This document shows positions 48,001 through 60,054 of a stretch of 64,000 bases of DNA, piece by piece. How positions within the stretch are numbered: the stretch's first letter is position 1; every line of letters starts with the position of its first letter. The DNA comes from Rotaria socialis (Eukaryota > Rotifera > Eurotatoria > Philodinida > Philodinidae), in NCBI GenBank assembly GCA_905331475.1, contig CAJNYU010001792.1, positions 127,738 through 191,737 of the forward strand, written 5' to 3'. Below the pieces are notes generated by a model that saw only the letters and a program-made list of their open reading frames with translations, did not search any database and was not told where the DNA came from. The translations under genes were made by a program, and so were the position numbers.

Positions 48001-48900
48001 CTCTTAATTCTTCATTACAATCATCTGCTCGCAGTGATCTATCTCCATCGAAGTTTCCATCCGTTCAAATAAATAATGAGCTCAGTGGTTCACAACAATC
48101 CGTTGATGATAATCCAATAGATAACGAGGCTGCCATGAATCCAATTGGTGATTTATCAAGTGACGATGGCACACGTGGTATGTATCAGCATGAATCTAAC
48201 TGCTAATTTAACACTTGATCTTTTTTGTGTGATTTTTATAAATAGAATATCCTAATTTAGCACCAGCTAGCATGTGGACACGTAAAGACATCAAAGAATT
48301 TAAAGATACTGTACGCAAAGAAAAAGATGCCGTTATTAAAATCGGTAGCGGCGAAACTGTTACAGTAAGATATTCATGTTTATATCGATCATTATTGTTT
48401 TCTATGCGAGAGAAAAATAATTTAGGTGCGCGTTCCAACACATGAAGATGGGCGTTGCATTTTTTGGGAATTTGCTACTGACTATTATGATGTTGGTTTC
48501 GGTCTGTATTTTGAATGGAGTCAAGTTCAATCGAATACTGTTACCGTTCATGTTAGTGATTCAAGTGAAGAAGACGACGAGGACGGTGAAGATGGTTCTA
48601 ATCGTAAGTGTTGAAAAATCAAAACAAAATATTATTTACATTCATAACAAAAAAAAACATATTTATATTTGAATTCTAGAAGAAAAGAAAGATATTGAAA
48701 AAGGTTCAAGAACTAGTAATAAACCACCAAAACCATATCAAGATGAAATAGTTCCAATATTTCGACGTGATTCCCATGAAGAAATCTATGCTGGCAGTCA
48801 TCCATATCCTGGCAATGGAGTTTATTTACTTAAATTTGATAATAGTTATTCATTATGGCGTTCAAAAACACTCTATTATCGTGTTTATTATTCGCGATAA
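45076..48900 (+). CDS. ACBD3: ACBD3/GCP60 Golgi protein with ACB and GOLD domains
   Basis: Ten exons: 45076-45199, 45271-45415, 45463-45603, 47326-47442, 47503-47590, 47644-47742, 47793-48177, 48246-48364, 48426-48603 and 48680-48900. They give 538 aa (human 528). The acyl-CoA-binding domain spans about residues 20-115 ([37 protein letters not shown]). A Glu/Arg/Gln coiled coil and a QQ-rich stretch follow (exons 4-6), then a Pro/Ser-rich linker. The C-terminal GOLD domain runs from [15 protein letters not shown] through [19 protein letters not shown] to LYYRVYYSR, with an acidic [12 protein letters not shown] insertion. The family binds giantin and PI4KB and organises the Golgi. Exon 1 ends in a GC donor (AAAG|gcaagt). 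Intron 3 is 1.72 kb and repeat-bearing. Confidence 0.93.
45604..47325. other. Long ACBD3 intron 3 with repeat-like insert
   Basis: This intron is 20-30 times longer than its neighbours. Around 46000-46330 a GC-richer block (CCGGCCGGCCGTTAACACG, then GAAATTTTGTACACATAATG and GGAGGGGGTACAGAG) looks like part of a mobile element, though I found no matching terminus. Frames inside the intron are low-complexity and not called. Confidence 0.4.
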
Positions 48901-49363
48901 AAAAATAAATAACAATATAATGCATGAACATTGTTTTTCGTTTCGTTTTCATTCATTCATTCATTTATTTGTATTCAATTTATGTTAATGTTCGTCTACA
49001 ATTGTGATTTGATGCTTTACTTCTATGAATTTTTTTTTCTTTTTAAGCATACATTCATATAGTTTTGTTATTTTGAAGAGGAAATAAGCACAAACAGACT
49101 TTGTCGATGGATGATGATTGCGTCATTGAAGTTAATATCATGAAATTTCTTTCTTTCTCTTGTTTTTCTGACTCAATGAAAAAGACCATTTCTTTTCTTT
49201 ACACAAGAATCTCTTTCAATTTTTTTTAGTATTTTGCTTTTTGACAGTTTCTTGTTTGAATAGTGTTTTAACTAAGAAAAAAACACAACGACTTCAAGAT
49301 GTTTTCGGGAATTTTTATTTGTTTTTATTCATTCATTTGATTAGATACAAGTTATTTTCAGAT
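48901..49363. other. Spacer between ACBD3 and C3orf38 homologue
   Basis: 463 bases of AT-rich sequence with CATTCATTCATTCATTTATT tetranucleotide repeats near 48950-48970. It ends in GTTATTTTCAG, an acceptor-like sequence two bases before the next start codon. No gene is seen. Confidence 0.4.
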
Positions 49364-52231
49364 ATGAATAAATGCGAACAAATAGGAGCTCAAGAGCTTC
49401 TGTCGATGTTAAATGACGTAGAATTGATGTCAGTTAAAGATACTGTTACAAAATCAATGATGCCAGCCGATTCCGTGAGAACTAAAAAAAATAAGAAAGT
49501 TCATGAAAATATTTATATTTTTGGCTTTGTGTTTCCTTCTATTTAGCGTTCAGAAGCTATTGATGCTTGCCTAAAATGTTCACAGTCAGCGATGCAATTA
49601 TTACGGCGAAAAAAAGTTCGACGAGATATTCTCATGCAATACTTAGCTAGAAAATCTATACCTGTTGTTGCAGGTACCGATAAGGTATGTTGTAAAAATA
49701 AAAATATTGAGAGTCTACGACTTTCACCTTGTAACAACTACGGCGAAGTCAAACGATCATTAAGTACATTTCCATAGAGATAGAATTCATTAGACTGCTT
49801 GTTTCTTTCATGCCAAGAACGCAAAAATGCTGAACAACAACAACAACAACATTAATATGAGTCTCCTAACTAGAAGGAATGTATAATATTTCTGTCATTG
49901 TTCTAAATAGTGCAGTATGCTTTTATTTTAATTTTACCCAGACTAAATATATGATTTGTCAAAGATTATGGATTGATTCTCTTCAGCCACATTGGAATGA
50001 CGTTAGGGCTTGAGATAATTAATGGGCATCGGTAGTTTAGAGAGCTCTGATTTAGATTAAAATAGTAAGTACAAATGGCTAACCTGCCAATTAAATCAAT
50101 ATTTAATCATAAATGAACAAAACTGGGAAAAATAATAACAAGACAGATTGTTTCATTCATGATCGATTGACCTTGAAAAATAACAATAGTCGAGTAGAAA
50201 TCTTTCATTTAGTATATTTTTCATTAGTATGATGAAGATAAAACAAATGTATGTGTATTTCATATTTAATTCCCGAAGGACTGCTCTGACAAACTATTGT
50301 ATTTGATTTTTATATCAAAGAAGAATCTATTTTAGGGCTTTAGTGCATCGATTTTTATTGATATATCATTTTTGAATAAGAACAAAAACGAACGAAACAT
50401 TATCTTGAGAAAACTATGTATCATGACTTACAAAATATTCGTGATCATTATAAGCTCTCTGGCTTTTTTTCAAATATATTCATTATTTTCTTTTTGTGAT
50501 ACATGTCAAAAAAGCCTTGTCACGATTTAAAAACTCAATCACTTGACACACTATGCTTTTGATGAAGTTTCTAATCAAAATGTACTTAGTTACCTCATGT
50601 TCACATTTGAACGGAACTATTGACTTCTTTTTCCTTAACAGCTCATGTAGACGGTAATGTTTATTTCTGAGATAGAAAAACACTTTCATATTATTTAATA
50701 TGAAACTCAATGTTAATTATATACAAACCGTATAAATCATTCCTGAGAGATAACTCTTCCGATGTCATCAACATCTCACTAGAATTTAATTCTATAGGAA
50801 AACATTGACTCCCTATACGACATAAGTCAGTTATAAATAATTTAGTTTTTATTAGCTTTTATCAATACTTTCAGTAGTATGTGTATCGTACTCTACTGAG
50901 TTGGTGGGTATTTTTGATATGCATGTATAAACAGTGTTAGATAGTAATTACTGAAGGTGTTACTTGGCTTAAGAAGAGTTAGTAACATCGCACATAAATT
51001 CAAATGTAAAATAAAATTTTTTCTATATATTCAATGCGAAAAATAAATCTTTGGGTAAATGTTAAAATCTTTCCATATGACCTTGTTGACTTGTAATGAC
51101 ACCGTTAGATTTTCATTTCATTGACAAAAAAAAGTGATGTGTGAAATATAATTCGAAAAATGATCGGTGCGACCTTGTAGAGCAACTTGTTGCGAATAAG
51201 AAATTACATTTTCGCTAAGTTTTCGCTTGTTGAAAACTAGTGTAACAGCTAGCTGTTGTTGATATTAGGAGTCGACATTCGAATTGATCGGCACTTTTAA
51301 AATAAAAATATTTTGAACATAGATAAATTTTCTGATCTATTCGAATTATTCAAAGTACTGGATATTCGAAAAAGAGAATTTCAAGCAAAATCGAACGATT
51401 GCAAAAATTCTGCTAGAGGCTATGCGTCATGAAGGTTTATAACTAGAAGAATTTATCGTATTACGATTAGCACATCAATATCTAGACAAGATTCGTTTAA
51501 GATGAAATCGATACTCATAAATAATTTGCTCGGAAAAAATGATGTCAGCAGTTTTTCAAGTCAAGATCAGTCGCTTTTGTTCGTCAGAATTTTTGATGTG
51601 TTTGTTTTAGGTTCGGCTAATCAAACAAATAATTGATTTTTGGAATACTGGATCCCAAGCGGTAGCAACGAATTCATCGCAAGCCATATCATTACCAAGT
51701 ATTGAACAATTATCACATCAATTTACCGAATGGTTTTATACATCATGGAATACTCTAACAACATTCACATCTGATCATTTCTTTCCTGATTGTCAACTCA
51801 CCCTAATACATGAAAATCACCGTCGAGTATTGGGCTCATATTACGTTTGTGATCTTCTTCGTTCGTATGTAGCCAATCAAGATTTACGTTTTACTCCGAA
51901 TATTCAATCAAATAAAGCGCAAGAATCGAAACATGGTCTTGTCCTTCTACAAATGCATGGTACAATTCATCAACGTGGTACATGCGTTGGAATATTTGAT
52001 CAATCGTTTGGCTTGATACGTGATCCAACTCATAGTAATAACTATTTAATAAAATTTTGTTTTCTTAACATGCAAACCCAACAATCCCAACAACAACAAC
52101 AACAGTTAATTTCCACAAATCTTCCTACACCGACTTATCTCGTTGATATAATGCAAAATTATGATCAAACAGTACAACAACAAATTGATTCTACTGATTA
52201 TATTATTGATGATGGAGATGATAGTGATTGA
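49364..52231 (+). CDS. C3orf38 homologue, NTF2-like domain protein
   Basis: Three exons (49364-49474, 49547-49684, 51611-52231) give 289 aa; human C3orf38 is about 329. The N-terminal half matches the family: ELLSMLNDVELMSVKDTVT, then SQSAMQLLRRKKVRRDIL and ARKSIPVV. The C-terminal NTF2-like fold contains EWFYTSWNTL and the highly conserved HGLVLLQMHGTIHQRGTC and GIFDQSFGLIRDP. A Gln run and an acidic tail (DDGDDSD) end the protein. The family is poorly characterised, with an apoptosis-related role suggested in mammals. The first exon ends at a canonical gtgaga donor (SMMPADS|), not at the apparent open-frame end. Intron 2 is very long (1.93 kb), with no gene recognised inside. It is tail-to-tail with RNase T2. 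Confidence 0.9.
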
Positions 52232-52372
52232 AAATATGAAATGTTATTTTATTTTATTTTTTAAAACAGTTGTATTCTTTGTTTGTTTGACAAATAACTA
52301 AACTAGATGAAATATATTTCTAAAGAAGCTACACAAAAAAAAAAGCACGAACAATAAAAGATAAAGTTCTTT

Positions 52373-53985
52373 TTACCATGACCGAGGACAAGGTGTAAAG
52401 TTAAATTTAAGATCGTAGCATATTTTTATATCAATTAAGTCTTTACCTTTCATGTAAACAGTAATTTGATTTGCACGTAGTGATCGATTTTTTTCTAATA
52501 GCGCCTTTTTTACTTTAAAGTGATCAATATTTTTATCCCTTAGAATCTGTTTCATATTGGGTATTGTTAATCCCGTAAAAACTTTCTCGATTGTATTTAA
52601 ATATTCGTCAGCACTACGAAAACTACATGTACCTAATAAAAAAGTGTGAATACGCAATTTCTTTGTTTTTTTCTTTTCTATGAATTATTTACCGTGTTTT
52701 TCCCATTCGGCTTGAATGAGCGATTCGTCTGGCATCATACAAAAATGACGTTTAACCTAAAAGTGAAAAAAAGATAAAAATAGGATAAACAATACTTTCC
52801 CGATGTTCGGAGAAAGTCAGTACGGAAATAGATTTTAAATGCTTTGCTCGGTTTTATTTAGTTTGCATGCTGACATTAAAACGCATTTTTTATCGAGCAG
52901 AGATTGGTGGTACCTCATGTACTGCGCTCAAGAGATTCTCTTCAAATTGATCACCACACATTTCTATCAGCTATTAGATTCTACTATTATGCATCGTTTA
53001 AAAATGAGCATCGGAATCCGAAAAATCAAGAGAAGACATTTGATTGTTGATAGAATTCGAATAGTATAGGCTCCTTTATAAATACAAGTTTAGACGGAAA
53101 TAAATACTCAATCATAATATAAAATTCTGGTGACATATTGTATCAATAAAATATTATCGTTTCGTAGTACTTTCAGTTTGATGTTGTTGTTCTTAGATGA
53201 AGTGGTTTCTGACGCAGGTTAGTAATAAGGCTCTAAATGTGTGCATTTTTTTTTATTAGTTTTGACATAGAATTATTGCACAATACTGTACTGAGTATTA
53301 TTCTGTAAGCTTTTTTTGTTGAAATCGGGACTATCGAGATATTATCAGTTTACTATTAAACACTAATACCTCGGTTTGAAGTAGAAGAAAATAAGGGAAA
53401 TTTTCTTACCCAGAGCTCCGTACAATGTTTAACGTTAATTATGGAAGAAATTCTTGAAGTTTTCATTTTGTTTAGTTAAACTTTCTATTGATAATAACTA
53501 TCTAACAAAAATATTTACCGTCATTAGAGGTAATTGTTCTACGTTGCGACAATTACGTGGATGTTGTTGAAGAGTTCTCGCGTTTCTTGATTGAGCCCAA
53601 AACCCATGTCTAAATATTTATTAAAATACGATTAGAAAAACGAAATAAAATGTGCCGATTAGTTCGTACACAACTAAACCAAAATCATCATATTGACATT
53701 GAAACGTTTGATTACGATTGAATGATGGTAATTGTTTACAGAATGTAGGTGACCATGACAAGACTAATTTATAATAATCTGTTTTTGCATTAGGTGTTGC
53801 CCATTCATGTTGACGTTTTTTATAGTCAAAATCATAATTACTAAATTGATAGAAAAAGTATGTCTACATGTTAACAAACCACTGAATTATAAACAATACC
53901 TTTTCCATTTTTTCGGAAATCGACAAACGTTCTGGGCACCATTAGCAATACCAAATAAAATAAAAAGAAATACAATGAAGTTCAT
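52373..53985 (-). CDS. Secreted ribonuclease T2
   Basis: Five exons (53900-53985, 53670-53840, 53519-53609, 52693-52756, 52373-52632) give 223 aa. A signal peptide (MNFIVFLFILFGIANG) is followed by the RNase T2 start (YYKLVLSWSPTFC). The first catalytic segment is LVVHGFWAQ, with the catalytic His but Ala where most members have Pro. The second is EWEKHGTC, complete and split by an intron after EWEKH. Cysteines fit the family disulfides. These enzymes cleave single-stranded RNA through a 2',3'-cyclic phosphate in lysosomes or outside the cell. The start is fixed by the signal peptide. The C terminus KFNFTPCPRSW ends at TAA 52373. The stop codon is 141 bases from the facing C3orf38 stop. Confidence 0.92.
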
Positions 53986-54148
53986 CGTTATTTTTTGCGA
54001 TGAAGTAATCTATAACGATTAAAAGAAAGCGAATTATTGCATTCCATTTAGATTCCGAAGAAAATGTATGCCAAACAATCTTTCCATTGATACGAGTTGT
54101 TTACCTCATGCATCATTTATGATAGAAAGTAACCGACGTCTGTTAATA

Positions 54149-54364
54149 TCTTTCAAGGACATATACAGATGTCATCTTAGAAATGTACCTGCAGTGTCAA
54201 ACTTGAAACTTGAATTCAGTTGAAAATAGAAAATTTCAACTTTCAACTCATAGCGATATATGTGTGAGTCACGATTCTTCAGAATGCTGTTCGTTTAAAA
54301 GTTGAAAATGGAAATTTTCAATTGAATTCAAGCTTCAAGTTCGGCATATATGTCCTTTCGAAGA
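54149..54364. repeat. Palindromic MITE of about 216 bp with TA flanks
   Basis: The left arm (AAGGACATATA, then ACTTGAAACTTGAATTCAGT and GAAAATAGAAAATTTCAAC) is the reverse complement, with small gaps, of the right arm (GTTGAAAATGGAAATTTTCA through GTCCTT). The dinucleotide TA lies immediately outside both ends, compatible with a Tc1/mariner-type TA duplication, though TA is common here. No frame. Confidence 0.6.
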
Positions 54365-55637
54365 TACAAATATTTTAAATTAGATAATTGTATCAAAATT
54401 CAAATATCGATGCTTCTATTGAACCGATAAAAAAGCAATAAGCTAACAATTGCTTTTTCGACCAATGTGGATTAGAATAACATATACATATGATGAAAGG
54501 CATTAAGTAAATAATAGGTTTTCAACATGCGTTGATAGTAGTAGTTTGCTATAATAGTGGCACATGTTTTTTGTAACTGTGACAGCTTATAGAAGAAATA
54601 ATTTCCTTTTTTTTTCATGACAGTTTATGCCCAGGAGAGCCATCTGTACCTTAGAAGTAACAAAATACTACAACTTAGTGTTCTACCATCGTTTGGCCTC
54701 TAGACTTACTGACTAAACATAATAGTGGCGTCGATTCACCTTCTATTAAGTTAGTCGGGAATGGATTGTTCTCGATCCGAATTCTATCTAAATCGACATC
54801 ACTGCTTCACATTAGACCATCATCTCGAAACTTTCAAATGTTCTATTAGTGTCACCCGAATGTACTCATAACCATAAAAATGAAATTGAACTATGTCTGA
54901 CAGCTGCCTATGTTCCCATATATGTATAATTGTTTTTATAACAGATTTTAAGGAGCTCAATATTTATTGCTCTTATACGACTAGTGGCGAAAGAGAATAA
55001 ATACAATCGGGAAATCAGAGAAAGAAGGATGAGTTAAAAGTCAATCACCGCCGGACAACTGATGAACAAAACATACGGAATGCTATTTACATTAATGCAT
55101 AGAAGTGAGGAACGAAACGAATGAGAATCAGACAGGAAAAAATGAATAAACAATAGACGAGCTATCATTAATCACAATTATACGCACTTCAGATAACAGC
55201 CCAACCAATCCTAGACTTTACAAGATCGATATCTTGTTGGTCTAGCGCACCGAGTTTTCATTTGGTCTGTATCTCATGAAACCAAATAGAGTTTTTTAAC
55301 TAACTGAAAATATGACTAGCTAGAACATTTATGAAAAATAATTGACATTTTCTCTGTCATATTGACCTTTCATATGGTTAATTTGACTGTATCACAAAGA
55401 AAATATTGCATAAAAGAGAAGTGAACTGATGCACTAATTGAAAGATGATATTATAAGCACCAAATGAACTTCTTAATCAAGTTAATTCATCTGATCTGTT
55501 GGTCTACAACATTATTGTGTTTGTTGAAACTAGCTCTTCATTAGAAAGTAAACGAACAACTATTTATATAGTTGACAACATGTTATTCCAATATGCAATG
55601 TAATTGTTCTGAGTATGGTTTTTGTTCTCTTAGCGCA

Positions 55638-55639
<2 letters not shown>

Positions 55640-55676
<37 letters not shown>
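55640..55676. repeat. TA dinucleotide microsatellite
   Basis: About 18 uninterrupted TA units. Likely length-polymorphic; no function is inferred. Confidence 0.85.
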
Positions 55677-55678
<2 letters not shown>

Positions 55679-56212
55679 GTATATGTGTAAGTACTGATAA
55701 CACTTTTTTCGCAATCAGCTGCTTGTTTTTTCTTCTTCTACGTTTGTCGGACATTCTAGCGTCATTGTTGGCTATGTTTAGTTAATCTATCATCCACCAG
55801 ATACAATATTGTTAACTTCCAGAGGACAAAAATAGCAATCATAAAAATATGTCAGAAAGAAGAGAGAGAGAGAGGACTGCGTCGGTGGGCTGCTTCTTTT
55901 TCTTCTTCTATTTCTAGCCCTATCAACAAGAAAAGAAACAGAATAGACTATATTTCTTTACTAGTGTTTCTCCAACAATCTATATCTGTGCGCCCTGTGA
56001 ATCATAAATAAAGTTCTACATAGAAACTAAATACATATATATATACACTAAAACTGAAGAAACAAACCTTAACGAGTAATTAGTAATTGTTTTCTTATTG
56101 ATACATTTATTAGAGAAAAAAAAGTATAAATATTAAATACGCGAGTACGATATGATTATATTTAGAATTTAAAAATGCAAAAACAAACAGGATAGTTCTG
56201 TTTTTTTTTAGA

Positions 56213-56762
56213 ATGGTCGATCTTAAACGTGCAATTATTATTCTTATGGCAGTAGCCACCGTTGTAAATGTGGTTGGAGTTATTCATTGTCATATAAATC
56301 ATCCGTACGTTACAACATGGTATGGATATCAAATGGGTTATTCGGTTATTTTTCCTGTTTGTAAGTTAAAATGAATATTTTAATATTAGACTTTTGTTAA
56401 CTCGGCTTCAATAAATTTAGTATTGGCTTTAACTGGCTTTCTCTTTCTTGAACAATTGTTGATTACCGATGGAACTATCGCACCACTGAACCGACTTCGT
56501 ATTCTTTATGCTTTTATTGCAGCTGCTGCTCTTCTCGTTTTCGGTATCAGTACAGCTATTGCAGCTAGTGGTAGATACAATTCCAGTATTCATGATCATC
56601 ACTATCGTAGTAAGACATATGTTTAAATTACTATAAAATAATTTTAACAAAACAATTTTCTATCGTTTAGACGCTGTTCTTGCTGCACTTATAGCTTTCA
56701 TTGATGCTGCGGTTTATATTTCAGAGGCAATCGCTCGTAATCGCAAAAGTCGTATCATCTAA
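56213..56762 (+). CDS. Small four-transmembrane protein
   Basis: Three exons (56213-56360, 56421-56609, 56671-56762) give 142 aa, starting MVDLKRAIIILMAVATVVNV. Four hydrophobic segments are visible: about residues 6-24, 47-62 (VLLALTGFLFLEQLL), 75-97 (ILYAFIAAAALLVFGISTAI) and 115-132. A basic C terminus ends IARNRKSRII. The loop between the first two spans has conserved-looking aromatic residues (HPYVTTWYGYQMGY). The layout resembles MARVEL or tetraspan vesicle proteins, but no diagnostic motif allows naming. The start codon follows a TTTTTTTTTAG acceptor by one base, so the ATG-bearing exon begins almost at the start codon. A 203-base gap separates it from the next plus-strand gene. Confidence 0.75.
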
Positions 56763-56964
56763 TATGGTAAACAACAAACGAGAAGGAAGACAAACTATCT
56801 GTAGTGTGGACTCTTTTTGTGAATATAGATTCTATGTATTCTGTTTGTACTGTATTTACTAGCAACTGTTCCTCTCATTTTTCTCGTTTGGTTGTATTGC
56901 CTTTTCTCTTGTATCTTATGTTTGGCATTTCTATTTGCATAAAATTTATTTGCTACGAAAGAAA

Positions 56965-57597
56965 ATGATAAGATTTTTCATATTATTAAGTCTGTTGATT
57001 ACATTCGATCCATCGGCAAGTTGGTTCACAGGTGGAAGACGTCGGAGTAGTACATGCCGAGAATATTTTGGGCATGAATCAACAAATAAACTTCTTCTTG
57101 TCAGTCTCGATCCGGTTAAAAGTGATTTACGCGCTGATTTCCGATCGTATATACCATCGTCAGCACCGACACCATCCTATAAGAAAATCCGTTTTATAAA
57201 TCATTGTTGCTTTATATTTCCACCGACAAAAACTGTATGGAGAACTGATATGGAATTTTACGGTCGTCGAGATCGTTTAATGGAAATTGGTGAACATGGA
57301 AGTAAAATTAAACAGATAACAATACCACCGGATTTAAATGAAAGAAATATTCTTCTTTATACAAAAGAAAATCGTCTTATTTGGTCGACATGTGCACAAT
57401 TAGAACAAATAACAAAAATTTCATGTAGCTCATTCTGGTTGAAAGGATGTATCGTACGAGAACATGGACCATATACATGGTATTGCAATACAACACAACA
57501 TATTTCTTATACAGATGATATTCCAAGTATTACTGCTTTACAAGGAGGTTCAGATTTTATGGAATCACATAGACCAAGTATGAGAACCAGTTGCTAA
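56965..57597 (+). CDS. Secreted protein of unknown family, 210 aa
   Basis: A single exon starting MIRFFILLSLLITFDPSASW has a clear signal peptide. The mature part contains nine cysteines (first in STCREYFG, then HCCFIFP, STC, ISC, GCIV, WYC and the terminal TSC), suggesting disulfides, and a basic N-terminal RRRSS segment. No family is recognised. I prefer the Met at 56965 over the in-frame Met at 56935 because it places the hydrophobic core correctly. The 203-base gap to the four-TM gene raises the possibility of shared transcription, but no evidence fixes this. It is not interrupted by introns, unlike most genes here. Confidence 0.7.
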   Translation: MIRFFILLSLLITFDPSASWFTGGRRRSSTCREYFGHESTNKLLLVSLDPVKSDLRADFRSYIPSSAPTPSYKKIRFINHCCFIFPPTKTVWRTDMEFYGRRDRLMEIGEHGSKIKQITIPPDLNERNILLYTKENRLIWSTCAQLEQITKISCSSFWLKGCIVREHGPYTWYCNTTQHISYTDDIPSITALQGGSDFMESHRPSMRTSC

Positions 57598-60054
57598 AAA
57601 ATCAAAATTACGTCAAGATAAATATTATGAAAATAATTGTTTTGTCATGTGTTCTTTTTTTTATATTGTCAATTGATGAGAGAAGAATTCTGCTAATGAT
57701 AAATTGCTTTTTTGAGTCAATACCAATATGTAAAATATACAGACTCAAATGAGCTATGAAACATCCTGAAAATGATTTCTATCCTTTGTTTATTGTTATG
57801 AACATATTGTATTGTAACGGTAAGATTTCAATAAACCTTATTTTTCCCAGTGTAAAGACACAAAAAATTCTTTTTTTTTAAATTTGAGCTTAGAAGAGAT
57901 AGATCTGTTGTCTCTAAGATTTTCAAATACTCTCATCACTTATTATCCTCAAATATGAATGCTTGAACAATAGGATACTTATATCTTGAGAAGATAGGAT
58001 TGATACGAATATCAAACAAAAAGGAATGTCAGTTGTGTTTTTGTGACAAAAAGATTAAGATTGATTTAAAAAGAATAATGAAAATTTCCTCTATACCCTA
58101 GAGCACTGATCATTTTCAATGGGTTCATAGGTCATGTAATTCTGTACGGTAGAAGTCGTCACGACTTAACAATGATTAATTCACTGAAAGATGTTTCCCT
58201 GTGAGTTCGTTCGCTCGTTTTTTTTCTCTTGTACTAATAATTTAATCTTATTCATTATGTATAGAAAGAAAACAAGGCATTATACGTGTCGATAAATATG
58301 CGTGCGTGATGTGTTAATAATCAACGAAAAAAATGCTTCTCATTCATTGTATCTAAAGATAAATGATTACTTTTTAGGATTGATGTGTCTGTTTTTAACA
58401 ATATGACAGCGAAAAACAAATTTACGAAATAGTATTCAAACAATATTTATATCATATTGCTATGCCGGAAAAGCCATGGTTTCTATTTCGTATATTTTAT
58501 AATATCAACAAACATATAGACATGAAGTAATTGAAGATTGCGAGTGTTCTTGTTAATGAATAGAATACCACCAAATACAAGTTGCTGATACAACAAGAGT
58601 AAGAGTCAACAAGTTACCCTTAGTTGAGACATGGCTAATTAATTGTCGACTAGATTTATAATCGATGATAACAAGTTCATCGAACAACTAAATAATAGAG
58701 TCTGATGATCCCGTAAACAACAACTTTAACATTGTATTGAATTTTCTTCCTATTTGATAATTTCAAAACGAACCAATAGGATAACTCGGTTATTATTAAG
58801 GTCACAAGAACTGTCTCAAGACAAAATTCATGTGACAGATACTAAATTAATGATTCATGTCTTTGGAGGAAAGACTTATCGGCTAATTATTTCTCGAGGT
58901 TGTACTTATCGGTAAAATATCATTGCAAAAAGCTTAGGATCATCATTTGGGATAATTCTCTAATTGATTACTTTTCAATTTCATAGGAAAAATGAAGCAG
59001 CTGTATGTATAATCGGATTCATTTTTACTCTTCAATATGAGTATTGAGTTATGTCTCAAGATAATTCGGATATGTTTTATAATGCTACGAAGCGAATGAT
59101 CAATAATTTATCAGTATTGAAATATTCACTGAACGCTAAGGGATCAATATTTTATTCCGTAAGTATATTTACACCATTTTCACTCAGGATCTGTCTTGAA
59201 TAATAAATATTCGACACGATCGTAGTGACTTTCACTCTCTTCGAGAGGATTAACTTTCCATCGCCAACATAAACGTCTAGTAATAATCCTTAACTAAGAA
59301 CAAAATGGACTGATGTAATAATCGTTCGATAACAGTGCCTTGCCACTTGACTTTTTATGTACTCATCGATATCTTGAAGCACTTTGTACTACTTGATTTT
59401 TCTTCAAAAGAAAAATTCTAATCTTTTCGATTATAACATTCAACGTATGAGAATTCTTCATCGATATCAGTACTAATAGTTGTTGATTTAAAACGTGCTT
59501 CTATTAGATCAACAAGAAATCTTGCATTCAGTTACAAAAGAAAATATAATCCTACTTATGACTGTTTTTACTGTCTGATCCTTCGAAAATATAAATCACT
59601 AACGTCTATTCAAAGCTAATGAATACAACATCATTTATCATATCTTAGATTTAATAAATTGTATTTTTTTCTTGTTAAATTATTTTTCTCATTAGCATAT
59701 AAAAAGAAAACACATTGACACATACAAAAAAAAATTCAGCTATCACGATCTTTCGTAATTATTATTTTTCTTTTTGTTAATCTCATCTCGAATGTACGTA
59801 TGTTTGAACAAGAAAATATTGAAAAAAAAGAAAAGAAAAGAAAACACAAACAAAAATTTTTTTTCCTAAAAACAAAAGAACCAACAAGAACAACAAATTA
59901 TACAATTAAACATAAAGTTTATAGATTATTTTATATACAATCTGAGATCACCAGAAAGAAAAATCATATAGACGAGCATTTGTTTTTATTTCTGTCGATA
60001 GACTAGAGATCACTGTTGTCGATATTTAAAGAGAATCAAGTTTATTTTTCCCTT
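57598..60054. other. 2.46-kb convergent intergenic region
   Basis: It holds the 3' flanks of the secreted-protein gene and the Eph gene. AT-rich throughout, with a lysine-rich open frame at 59800-60006 that is an AAAG-type low-complexity artefact. No repeat pair or RNA gene was found. Confidence 0.4.

Larger units (their letters stand above)
53986..56212. other. 2.2-kb intergenic region with hairpin element and TA repeat
   Basis: It holds the divergent flanks of RNase T2 and the four-TM gene. It contains the hairpin at 54149-54364 and a TA dinucleotide run at about 55640-55676, plus a GAGAGA run near 55860. No gene is supported. Confidence 0.45.

Noticed and set aside
55560-55754. 64-aa frame over the TA repeat
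   Set aside because: Translated microsatellite (alternating I/Y).
59800-60006. 68-aa Lys-rich frame
   Set aside because: AAAG/AAAAC low complexity in the 3' flank of the Eph gene.
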